38,546 bases of DNA from NCBI GenBank assembly GCA_000934455.1, contig KN887960.1:42274-80819 (forward strand). The letters are read 5' to 3'. Positions 1 through 12,300 of the stretch are shown here, in pieces. This DNA is from Apostichopus parvimensis (Eukaryota; Echinodermata; Holothuroidea; Aspidochirotida; Stichopodidae). Below the pieces are notes generated by a model. That model did not search any database. It was not told the origin of the DNA and saw nothing but the letters and a program-made list of their open reading frames with translations. The position numbers and the translations under genes are program-made. Numbering within the stretch: position 1 is the stretch's first letter; each line of letters begins with the position of its first letter.

Positions 1-47
1 GGGGGGGGCCTGTGCCCCCCCGGGCCCCAATGGGCACGACGCCACTG
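1..47 (-). mobile_element. End of a hAT-like DNA transposon, cut by window edge
   Basis: A G-run, C-run and GGGCACGACGCCACTG end at 47. On the minus strand this reads CAGTGGCGTCGTGCCC followed by G/C homopolymers, the kind of terminus often seen on hAT-family elements in invertebrate genomes (CAGTGGCGTA...). Only one end is in view, so neither the partner repeat nor a target-site duplication can be checked. Confidence 0.35.
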
Positions 48-2870
48 AGTCCGGAGGTTAACGGTAAGATTTAAATGAGACGTGTAGGGTATTTGTAGGC
101 CCCAACCAGACATAACACCGTATACGAGACAGCCCACCACATTCCTATTCCGTCCTGCTTTCATTTGAATTGGATCATGTATACAGTATAGTTACATGCA
201 GGATACAGAAATGGTAACTATACGTCACAGAGATAAGGATGAGTTATGAGTCTAGATATGTTGGTACCGGCACAGTTATGTTCATATGATAGGATCATGG
301 AGCTATCTGTTTATAGCTCCATGATAGGATTGACTCATCGCTTCTTGTTGTGTTCATATAGGAAGAACGTATCGTGACGTCACTGTTAACATACCTAGAG
401 GCTAGATACATGATCGGTATAAATACCGGTGATCGGGATGTTACGTAACAGGTCGCTTCCATTGATATAGTTAAAGGTCTATATGCTATTGGGTGTACAC
501 AATAGAGACGTATATGTTTGTTATAACCCTGCAGTGTATCCCAGCGAAGTCTGTTCATGTAGCATACGCCCATTAAAAGCCCCATTGACTTACACACTAA
601 ATCACAAAAGTAATGTGGTCTCTAAGTCTAGATAGAAGTTTTCACTAGCTAAACGCTACCCATCACCGGATAGCTGACAAATTGGCCTTTCATGGCACCA
701 TCAATTTACCGTATCATGACCGTGTAGATTTTTTGCTATCCGAGCCGGAAGTTTTCGTCACTTGTAAACAAACCTCTTCACTCAGTGGTAAACAAATTTC
801 CTACGCTGCTCCTGGGAGGCCTAAAGGGGCCTAAAATTGCCTCAATTGACCCAATTTTCTCACCACATGTACTTCCATTCATGCTCTTCAACATGCAAGC
901 CACAAAAAACTAGATTATGATTGATAACAGGTCACAAAATATGTTCTCCTGCTGCTTTTTGGCACTTTTCCTGACTTAAGGAGAACAATCGAGCGGATGG
1001 ATATAGACTCTAATAGGAGTATGCCACCTTCAAGATGATATACCGACGCTTCAAGTTGAGTCGGTGATTTATATATACAAGTGTATAGATTGCTACTAAA
1101 CTAATCGACAAATGTAATACATTATAGATCCAAGCTTGGTCATAAACTGAGACTGACAAACTACTATCAATATTCATTAAAGTTGAGATTTACAATAAAC
1201 GTAGAACACGCTGTCCCTGATCCATCACACTATTTCAGCCCAGTCCTATCCTTTTTTCAAACTGTATGTAGTAGTTCAACTTTGAACATCGAAGTAAAAC
1301 CAACTTTGAACTTAATATATGCAGACTTCAAAGACTATAAACTGCAGACTTACTGTGTAAGCCACACATGTCTTTTGTATGGCTATCATTTGCCAGCTCT
1401 CATTCTTTTATACTGCCCTCATATTACCGAGCCACGACGGATTTTGTTGTTTGGTATTTCACAACATAGCAGTCAAGTTTAGCAACGTATTTATCTCGAT
1501 CGATTATCTCGTGTGTAGCACTGACTCCAAACTTTAGGCACAACTTATACATTGCGATTTGGTTTGAGAAATGTCCCTTCCAACATCTGAAGCTCACTTC
1601 CAAGTGGTTCAGTGAACTACTTTGCCTAATTAACTGTATATACCATTAGATAAGTTTCTCCTATGAAAGTAATACCTCTTTAGTAAGGCAAAAATTGTCT
1701 TTGGACTACTCATTTTGCAATATATTCTAAATTTGACCCTGGCGAAATGGTACTTTCTAAAAGAAGATCTTTTTCTGCTCAGCAAATATCTTTCAGGGCC
1801 CGGACACAACTTTTATGGATGAACGCTTAAAGAGTCTTATCTCGAGCTTAGTTGCTTATTTTAAGCATATCAACCTACCCTACAGTGATAAAGTGGGAAA
1901 GAAAATGACAGTTGTATCAGTATGTTGGCAAAACTTAGCGTCAACGAGGTGTTTCGGGTGAAATACTGTTAAATCGCGAATGCTGGCAGTCCATCTAGTT
2001 AGAATGTCAGAGACAAATGGTGGCAGCATACAACTTCATTACGTGTACAGAGGCGTGTTAGATCAGGCTATAGCCTGCAATTTACAGGCTACGATTTTAG
2101 TGTCTGTTGGGGATTAGTTTGAGTTTGTAATGCCGTAATGCCGTTAGCGAAGTCCTGTCGTGTCCTACAGTAGCTTTGACGATTTACAGTAGTCATATGA
2201 TGAACGTATCAGGATTGGTGAAACGAAAAAGACGACCAAGCATGATATGCCGTCCACTGAAAAGACACTTTCTATTTAGGAATTGGGTCGCTGTATGATT
2301 TGTCAAGCCTTAACTGTCACGTGAGCTCAAATTCTTTGTCCATTTGCAGAAGTTTGATACATAGCGGATACTTGTTCAGAAAACATTAACACCTGTCTAT
2401 GTGATCGTCATGGTCCCCTCACCGCCCCCCACCCCCCGCTGACTTGTTTACAATGCTGGTAAGATATATTTGAAGGTGCTCTCATTTGTCTACAGAAATA
2501 TGCTATCATTGTAGGAATGTCACACGGATGTTATTTGAAACATCGCCTGGACCTGTCCAGTCGCCACGGAAGAAAATAAAATAATAAATGCTTGCATCAA
2601 AAAACCCTTTACTAAGATTCTGTGCACTGCTTCACAGACTTCTTATTCCAGTAGCATATAAATTATTCAGTTTTACTGGAAAACCAATTCTGATCCCAGA
2701 AAGAAAATATGGTCCAAACTGCCACTGTCTCATTGCCAAAATCAATTTAGTGGCGCTATGCTACTACTCAGCAATCACCTTATTTTGTATTGAACTTTTC
2801 TTAAAACTCTAAAATGTCACAATTACAAAATAAGTCCAAGCATTCAATAATAAATTTCTTGAAAATAAGA
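48..2870. other. Upstream intergenic DNA, no supported gene
   Basis: Small ORFs here (up to 100 codons) have no recognisable domain, no coding-like composition and no splice structure. The region holds a perfect hairpin at 295-324 and a C-rich patch near 2420-2440. It could contain non-coding 5' exons of the POU gene, which cannot be identified from sequence alone. Confidence 0.5.
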
Positions 2871-2879
2871 GACCTCGAT

Positions 2880-3283
2880 TCAGTTTACCAAACATAACCC
2901 GTAAAGTTACTGTCGTCCTTCGCAAAGAACGCTGGTTTTAGACTAACAGTCGCCGAATTCGACAAACAGCGTCTGGAATATTTACGAGCTATTAAATTGG
3001 TCAGGTACTCTGCAGTCGTATACGCCTGCTCCGCATCTATGAATAACGTTTCTACTTCGGAAAAACAACGAAACAGACATCGTCGAGCTAAAACTTACCC
3101 CTTTATCTTCCGAAATACAGTTGTTATATAATTTATCTTAATACAGTGGATTTTCTTGTTTAAAGAGTCGTCGAAGGATCCAAATATTCCAATTTAGTGT
3201 GCTAATTAATTTCCGGAAGCATTCGGATAATTGGGTACGCAGCATTCGCGCCTGTCGATGTTTCAGGCATTTTAATATGCAAA
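2880..3283 (+). promoter_or_regulatory. POU2F1: Candidate POU2F promoter / 5'UTR, CpG-richer
   Basis: CpG dinucleotides are visibly denser here than in surrounding DNA (clusters near 2910-3100 and 3160-3260). An ETS/GABP-type TTCCGGAAG lies at 3211-3219, about 65 bp before the start codon, and there is no TATA box. This fits a broad TATA-less promoter as expected for a widely expressed Oct-1-type gene. The transcription start cannot be placed. Confidence 0.4.
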
Positions 3284-3314
3284 ATGGCAGACAACGGCGT
3301 TGAAGAAAAGACAG
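3284..3314 (+). CDS. POU2F1: POU2F coding exon 1 (start codon)
   Basis: 31 nt encode [10 protein letters not shown] plus the first base of codon 11. The ATG sits in AAAATGG, a good initiation context, and the exon ends CAG|gtgagg, a near-perfect donor. The MAD start followed by acidic residues matches the beginning of vertebrate Oct-1 (MADGG...). It ends in phase 1, exactly what exon 2 and exon 3 need. The link to the rest of the gene over a 6.2-kb intron is inferred from phase and the family's N-terminus, not from transcript data. Confidence 0.72.
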
Positions 3315-6300
3315 GTGAGGCAATTTTATACATATTCATATTTTTGCATCATGGCCTTATGAAGGTCTAATGTCCGTTTAAAAGTGGTCAAAACACCCCA
3401 GAAAGCATCTAACAAGTAGATTTAATGAGTTCAGTGTGTAGAAAACTAATATTTCTGATTTATTTGCCGGTTATCTGTAGCGTAGTGATTTCGGTATCAC
3501 TGAGCGTAAGGAATGCAATGAAGTGTCGTTGCTGTACTGAACGATAGAGACGTGCCTTCATATTATTACTATGCTAACGAACAATATTGTGACTTATTTC
3601 GCTAACAGGTCCATCGGTACTTTGTAGGATTAGACGTGTTAGTATTCATAATATTACAGCTATGTCGGCCGGTTTCATCAGCAATTTCTGTTCATGTTTA
3701 GAAGCCTGTCTGAATTGAATATTTGTCAATAGTAAGCAAAGCCGTAGCGTGTTCAAAACTTTCTCATTGAAATTAAGTGATAGGCCTAACACAGTAACAC
3801 ACCTACGACGAATACAGTAACAGGCTCGCAATTCACGTTAGGACAAAAAATGGACAAGCGAACAACCCAACTGCCTCTTCCAACTGCTAGATAATTATTG
3901 CAATAACAAACTATAGTGATTCTAAATCGAGGTCTTAACCAGTCACCCCTAAAAATACAGTTTGACCTAAAATCGAATCGACGATATAATTGATTGCCTA
4001 TAGTATCGAAATGAGTATCTTGAATGAATGTCAGTTGTTGTTTACTCTTGTATGGTAATTTACACTGTCAATACGTTATTACATATGCATTGTGTGCTAC
4101 AATATGAATATTGAACAAAAAGTACGTGATTAGTCAACTACTTCGCTAGTGCACGTTTGTGTTCCCAAACCTTAGTTGACAAAAGGGGAGTTACTAGTAG
4201 TACATAAACTTTTTTGTTAAAGTTCATGTAGGAATGAATTTCAATTGTATGTTAAGTGATGCACTTACAATAAACATAACGACAAAGGGGATACTGAAAA
4301 TGTTTCAACGTTACCATATATGCCCTAACTTAAAAAATTCTTGGAAGCAAGCAACAATGTAAACCCATGCAGTCCAACTTGATCATAACTTCAGTGCTTT
4401 TTGGCAGTGGTTAGGGCAAAGAAAGTTGACCTAGCTAGAACTTTTGGAGATAGTTTAGGGGGAATATTTTTCTTAAAGCTATATCTTTACCATATGTTGG
4501 AACACACAATTTAGTAAAAAGACAAAGTACCATTGGTATATATATGTGCACATTAAACCATGCATTTCGTTTTCGTATATTACTATTTGATCGAAAATTG
4601 GCCAGTTGTATTGGTCACCGCAAACTGAGCATAAGCCTGTTATTCACACATCTGGCCTAGCTGAGCTTGTGACTATGAATGAAGGAATACAGTCCATTTC
4701 TGTCTAAAGTTTACTGCAGGTGACCAGTTCAATTTAACAGTCCAGTGAAACATGGTCCTGATGGGAGGCTAGTTTAATTACACTATGACTTAAACTTTTC
4801 TTTGGAAGCAATAATGAAGGCTAATTAATGTAAGTTTTCAGATCCCTGTGCATCCTGAAACATACATTTTGGCAAAACATGTACCTTGCAAATATATGTG
4901 TGTATTGTATACTGCATGTTTTGCGCAAAACACTTTTTTTTTAAGGAAAACAAAAATGGTGGGGAAAAATGGGTAAGTCAGCATTCCTTTACTTTTTGAA
5001 AATTGATTTTGACAATGCCATTGGGTACAAAATTCCCATCACAATGTCATTGAAAAAACTTGAGAAGTTTCATTTGATATAATGCAGTATTATGACAATA
5101 CTTGGGCAGTGGTAGCGTAGAACAATGATCTCGCACAGGTCTCCTCTGCAAGTACCATTCAAAAGGAATGCAAAATTTATCTGAAAGATCAATATGATGA
5201 TAGTTGGGTGGTTTGCTTCTCCTTCAAGTTGGGTTGTACGCCAACTGAAATGTATCCTATACAACAGCATCAAACCACCTGGCGTATCCATCCCTGATTT
5301 CTGGTAAAAGTCATACGTGTAGTTCTGCAATATTATCAGCTGTTTCGTAAAGCTATTACTTTCACAGACAATTGAGTTAAAATGTTGAATTGGAAGCCAC
5401 CCGTCTTGTAAGTTGTAATTCATAAGCACTTGCGGGTTTCTCCCACATTTGTGGTCGCTTGAGGGTCGTAAAAATAACTGCTGATTATTTAAAAAAAAAA
5501 ATTGGTGGATAAAAAAATGGCATTTTTCACAACACAAACTTTTCATGTTGGTCAAATATTTGATGGGTTGGACATTTTTCCTTTGTTGTATCTACTGTAT
5601 AGGCCTAAGTTTATGTGTAGTGTGTACACAAACCACGGTGAGCTGGGATGTAGGCTGACAGAGTAGGCCTAAATGTTACAGTACTCATATACAATCATGT
5701 ACATGTTATATGTACAGTACAAGATGGTTGATTTCTCCAAGTGCGTAAAAAAAGGTTTGATTGGCAATACTGCATGAAAAATTTTTCCGAACCAAATTGA
5801 AGTTTTCTTATTTTGAGACTGCATGCATTTGTCACATAATTACAGAAATGTGACTAAATATGAATATTTCTGATCATTAAGCCAAATATATATCAGCTAT
5901 AGATATGCACATTTAAAAGAGCATCTATGAGTAGCATTGTACTTTTCAACATTAAAGCATAGCAAACAATAGAGAATTGTAATGAAATAAATTCAGGCTA
6001 TGTGATATGAGCCTTCTATTGTATACATACATATGTCAGTGTACAGTACATAGTAACTAGTAAACCAAATATCTCAAACTTCCGACCCACTCCTCGTCCC
6101 CACCCCCCTCCCCTACTCCCCAGTGCATATATTGATAAATTAAATAGATAATTTTGCTGTTGCTCTCCATGCATGTATACACATACTGTACTTTTGTAAA
6201 TATATGTAGTTCACATACCAAATATTAAATTAATTAACAAAAATTATCCTTCGGAAGCAAAGCACTGTTCAAAGTGAAGTTTGGATTGTAGAGACCGATT

Positions 6301-9300
6301 TTCAGGATGTGACTGACCATTTCAGCCGATCCACTAGCAGTTCGTTTCAAATCATTGAGTTGCCAAGAAAAGATATATCGATCGATTTTTTTTTCCCTCT
6401 TCGTCAGACGAGTTGAATCGGCTTTCGGTGAGAAGCGCCGTACACCCTATCCTCTCTCGTGCCTCAATTTGATCAAGTTGTCCAATCTTAAACAGTTAAG
6501 TTAGACTTTGCGCCAGAGTGGCTGCCGATTTGCATATAGCAAAGTGAGACTTTGCATTCGACTGCGACTTGATTTGAAATTCAATCATAGATTTCTCCTT
6601 CTGTCAGCAATATGCACAGGCACACTGCTGTCTATGCATTAGTTGCACAGTTAATTGCTTTTAAAGGAGCTGGCAGGACCTACAGTCTGTTACTGAGCTA
6701 TTAAACATCGACAAAGTTCTTAAACCGATGTCGTTACAGTACATGTACATAAAGATGAATACTGTATCTATAGTCATTATTAATAAATGAATTGTTTATT
6801 CTGTAGTTCTAGAGAAGCTTCCCTGGTCTGATTTCTGATTTGTTTGTTTGTTGATAGTTAAGAGTTAGAGAGTTGACAGACTTGTGTTTCATCTCCAAGA
6901 TTTCAAAGAAAAAGGAGAGAGATTGTGGCCCTGAGGTCATTGAAGCAGACTCCCATACATGTGGATCATCCTGCAACCATCTAAAATGAAAATGTTAGAC
7001 ATGTGAAATGGTATACATTCTGAGGCATAGTTAGGCTATAAATAAGGTGTAACTTGGTCAACATGTAAGAAGGAGCTAGTACTAGTCAGTTTTAGTATCC
7101 ATGGGGATGATAAGGAGGTGGGAGTGGGAGAAGGCGGGTGGGGGTGGGGAGTACACTCCCTCTCTCTGGATCTGCATCTGGTTGACTGTCAGATTGGAGC
7201 GGGGATGTGTAAGTGAGAGGAATATCTTACAAGGGAGATAATGATTGAAGCAGGCTTGATTTGGACACTTGCAAAACTTAAGTTCTCTAAAAACAGCTGT
7301 TTTTAGTGCTCAGATTGATCTCAGTACGCCATTACTGTGTATAGCATAGAAGACCCAGATTTGTACAAATGTCAATGGTATGTACGATATTATTCCAGGA
7401 CTCGTTAATTACCTGAAATCGTAAAATTCAAATTTTGTTTTTTACATACAGGTTATTGACCCCCCCCCCCCCCATTCTTTAACTAATTTCCAAAATTGTG
7501 GGTTTCTTTGACTGTAGTGTCTGTTCACTCCTTTAAAGCCTGTGAATAGAGGGTGTTAACCATTACACTGCTCAGTTTAGGCTGGTGCTTGTGTAGAGAG
7601 AGTATTTTGGAATTATTCAACAGCTTCCCATTGTACCCTTGAGCCAGTGCAAGTTATTGTGTGGCTAGCTTCATTTGCATATTTGCATTATTCAGAGCAA
7701 GTGAACTGAGAGTTTAGCTAGACTGGCCTCTATTACTAGGACTTATTGAATAAAGATGGCTTAATGTTTACAAAGTAGTTTGTAAGATTCAGCTGAGAAG
7801 ACGGGATGAATACTTTACGTAAGGAGAGGCAGAGAAGCCGGGATGCTAATTGCACGCCTTCAAATTATTCTCCATAATTACAGGATGGAATGAAAGGGGT
7901 CTCTTCAAGGTGCATGCATGTGGATATATGGCAGTGCATATATGAGACTGTTTTACTTTTGTAGACTTTTCGCATTTTCTATGCATAAATGGGTCGGAAT
8001 TTAAGTCAGACATCAGAGCAGACCAGTAAAGCTACCGGCAACTTCTGAGTGAAACTTTATGTAAATCGTCAAACTATTTTGAAAAACAGGCTTTTTTTGC
8101 AAATTTGGGTAGTATTGCTGCGAAACAAGATTGCAAATTAATGAAAGAAAAACATCCTATCCCCATGTTGGATGTTAATTCGCTTAATGCTAAATGATTT
8201 GAGACTCTTTAGTCTAGATTGAATTGAACTGATGTGAACAGAGTTCAACTAGTGTTGAAGTTGAACAGATAAAGTTGAACTACAAATTTCTTCCATGCAA
8301 TTGGTATATCTGACATAAAACTTGACTCAAAATAAAACAAAAACTGTAAGCAAACTGCTTATCCACTAAAGAGCCCGTGTATTAAAGAGCATGTGTAAAA
8401 GTAAGTGGGCCTGATGTTTCGATCCTAGCAGGATCTACTCAGTGGCCTGCTAGGATTGAAACGTCAGGCCCACATACTTTTACACATAAAACGTGACTAA
8501 TGTATTTAGAGACAAGCTGAGCAGTTCACTGCATGTAATGCTTGTATTAGACAGAGTGGTGGTAATCATTTTATCAATAATAATTCATCTAACACAATAC
8601 AAAAAATGAAAAATGAATTTTATCTTCCTGTCATCAACTTTTTGTAACAAAAGCAAACCCTACCACTATCTGTGATTTGGTTGTCAAAGATGACCGTTGA
8701 GATAAACCTGAACTTCCACAATCGAAGCTCTATTAAAGAAAAATCTTATTTCATATAGTGTATACTTATCACACATAACTCAGTCCTAACTGTCATTTGA
8801 TTATTAAAGGGAATGTACTTGTCAGGTGACTCTCAAAATTGACCAGAATGTTTCCAAAAAAAAATAAAATAAAAAAAATGTGAGTTGTTAATAGAGTTTT
8901 GAATTTGTGTAAGAACCAGTACTTATCGTCATGGTAACACAAGACTGATCAGTGAGCACAAGAAAGGACTTGGGTTGGGAGTAAATTTTTCCTTACCATT
9001 ACTTAAAACTCAGTATATACAATTACTTAACACCCAATACTTAACACTAGATACTTAATTATAAGTTATTTAAATACTTTACTTAAAATTGTCACATTTT
9101 TTAAACTGCTAGTAATTTTAACTGTAAGATTTGTTGAAAGATGGTAGATGTCATAGATCAGTTATAACTTTTAACTGTTTACTCACCTGCGGCTTTGGGA
9201 TTGTGATGGTTGTATTTTTGACGACGACCAACAGGGTTAAGAAGTGGTACTCTTCTGAGCAGACTGGAGAGTACATGTTAGTCTTATCTGTTGGTGTTTA

Positions 9301-12300
9301 TGGTGTGTCAGTTACATATAAACCCCAAGAGAGGATGCTTCCTATGAGCACACATTAATTTTAATCTCACTGGGATTCTGATCAGTGGTGGGAGGTGGTG
9401 GAAGGGAGGAGAAGGGCGTAAGAGAAGGGCGTAAGAAAAGGGGGTAAGAGAAGGGAAGGAGTTGTGGTGGGGACAAGAGGGGTTATAGTGGGTCATTCTA
9501 ACTGAGTTATAATTGTTAGTCTTATGTTGTTCTGTATGGTGTGTCTTTATCTAGATTCTCAAGAGGGTGTGCTCATCATGAATACATCGATTGGGAGTGA
9601 GAGCCAGACAGCATCTCAGGATAATCCTGGTAACTTTCTATTTTTTTTGGCAGAGAAAAGAAAGAATTTGCTAGAACAGGAATCAATAATCCCATCGGGA
9701 TAAATACAAGACCTATCCTATTATCTGTGCTTTAATGTGACCCATATTGTCTTTACTAACCAGTGTAATTGTTACTTTGCTTGGGTAGGGAAGGGGCAAG
9801 GAGGAGGGATCTGAAAATGTTGAAAATTCGAGTTGGTTAGCATCATGTTTGATCTCTAGAGTAAGGCAAATATGTCACCAAAACAGAACTAGTATTGTTC
9901 TACACATGTGACTAACTCCTACAGTGGAATTACGACCTTCTTTACCAGTCATGAACCTCTGGACATACAATCAGCGTCCATAGCCTTGTGGCAAGGTTGT
10001 CCGCATATACAGCGGGCGGCCCGGTGCGAATCTCGGTGGAGGCTGGAAGTTTTTCAGTGTTATGGATTTTCCAACTCACTACAATTTCAGTTATACTGTT
10101 CATGCATATTCATTCATATATTATATACATATAGATATAGATCTATATATAGCTACTTAATTTCTTTTTGTTTGTTATATATACAGCAGTTGCTATAAAT
10201 CAATAAGTTTGTTAATTTCATTTGAAGGAAACTCCGGTTAAAAATTCCTCCTTAGTCAAATTTGTCAGAAAGGAGAAAAGGGAATAAATTCAATAATGAA
10301 AACAAGAATCATTTCAGGCACTTCTCCGTTCTTTTTTTTCTTAAAGGAACTGCACAGATAGGAACACATACATTCGTTTAAAGGTTCAATTGTACCAAAA
10401 AAAAGAAGAAGAAAAATAAATACACCAAAATAGCAAAATAGTGAAGTGTAGAGCCATGTAAACCCATCTTGATTACCTATTCTGTTGTTCAGATAAAATA
10501 TTGAAATTTATTCATTTCATAAATAAATGTATATTACATATAATAATTTATGATGCCATACATGGACATCACATGATCAAAATATATTTGTTTTTCATTT
10601 GTTTTTTTGGGGGGGGGGGAAGTAAGTGGCCCCCCCTCCACACCTCCACAATTGAAATAATCAATTATTCAAGTTTGGTGACGTGACTTGATTATATACA
10701 GTAACCGTGGTAACATAAATTAATATCCTAACAGACAGTTGAAATTTTTTTCCAGTGAACTTTGTATAATGATCCATTTTCAGTGGGTTTTTAGAGAAAA
10801 ACGAAGCATTTGTTGATCAGTGCAGCCCATGATGAAAACATCACAGATTATTGCACAATTCACTCAAGATTTCAATAGTGGAATTGTTCTAAATATTATT
10901 ATGAAGCTGGACTTTGTATCATTGTGCTGAGAACATTTGTAGAATTTGTCTTTAAATCTATCACAATGGTATCCTTTATCAACACCTACAGTAACTGTAT
11001 ATTTATTTAACGGATGGGTGGAATTTTTCAGGGCCCAAGGGGTTTGATGGGGCTTTGTGTTAAGGATGAGATGGGGAGATGCACACTTTAGAACAATTCA
11101 TCCAGAAATTAAGAAGTATTTTGTCCAAGATAAAAACTTGAACACCAAGAAGCTTGAAGGCAGGCCTACCTGTCTGTTACATACAGTATCTGAGCAGAAT
11201 TCAGTCTATACAACTCAATGATCTGGGTTGCATTTATCTGAGCGTCATACTGTAAATAATCTTAAAGTCTTTAGTTGTAGATAATCTCAGCTTCCAATGA
11301 ATTTTCTTTCTTTGAAACGGAATCTTAACAAGTAAAATTGGAATAATTTTGGGACTGTTTTAAAAGTTTGGGGATATTCTCCGGATAGCTGGCCCCCACA
11401 TAAAATCTGTGGATATTTCGAGGGAAACTTTTATCAGGTGATCAGGGACGTCCGGGTCACCGTAATAATGAAATGGGATCTATGACGATATTATAAAGCA
11501 ATATCACATTGTTGTCATCAGTCCACTGATTCACATGCTAATGAACAATACTGTTATACTGTAATATTTAATATAATTAACAATATAATTGTTATCATAA
11601 TATATCATTGTACCTTGTAATGGAACAATGTTATTGTGGATGTTTTACAGGTATGTGATATTATTATGATACAATATATTATTGTATGATACTATGTGAA
11701 TTGGGAAATACATATGCAATGTTCAACAGTATTATTGCGGATGTATATTAATATGATACAATATTTTTGTATGATACCATGTGAATTGGGTATTAAATTT
11801 AATACTACAGTATATATATGCAACAATATTAAGTGTATGTATATATGATACAATGTTATTGTATGATCAATGCTTCTTATTGTGGATGTATATTATTATG
11901 ATACAATATTATTGTATGATACAATCTTATTGTATAATGCTATAAGTGAATGGGTGCATAAGTACAAACTGTAGCTACACCTATTGACAGTACAGTAGGA
12001 CTATGTGGTACATACTAAATGTTATCACCGATACCTGTACATAACAGTACAATGTGGTACTGTATGTTAAAGTACTGAAGGTCTCTAGTGATTAGCATAC
12101 TCTCCTATATAGAGCTGTACCGCAGGTGGACATGTGCAAGTTCATGTCCACCTTCTAAGATTCTGACAAGTGGCATTGGTTTAAGGTGCAGGGCTCAAAT
12201 TTAACGGTTGTCAGAGAAGACCAAAAATCACGGACAACCTATCACCCAGCTTAGGTGGTCCAACGAACGACTAGCCTATTTGCTGTAAGTGTTCAACACT

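Larger units (their letters stand above)
3315..9554 (+). other. POU2F intron 1
   Basis: 6.2 kb between exons 1 and 2. It holds octamer sites (6528-6535, 7673-7688), a G-rich patch (7101-7150), a C16-type run near 7459-7473, a fold-back element (8326-8486), a degenerate ACTTAA-rich stretch (8998-9090), a relic copy of exon 2 (9277-9358), and a G-rich repeat of AGAAGGGCGTAAG-type units (9408-9455). Other non-coding stretches show nothing identifiable. Confidence 0.6.

Noticed and set aside
295..597. 100-codon minus-strand ORF upstream
   Set aside because: No domain, no coding-like composition, and it overlaps a hairpin-rich non-coding stretch.
1183..1482. 99-codon plus-strand ORF
   Set aside because: No recognisable domain or splice context; length is within random expectation.
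9131..9358. 75-codon plus-strand ORF
   Set aside because: Runs through the exon 2 relic and shows no family resemblance.
9978..10050. Functional tRNA gene
   Set aside because: Only A-box- and B-box-like segments are visible; no complete cloverleaf with paired acceptor arm could be drawn, and the body is shared with another repeat copy.
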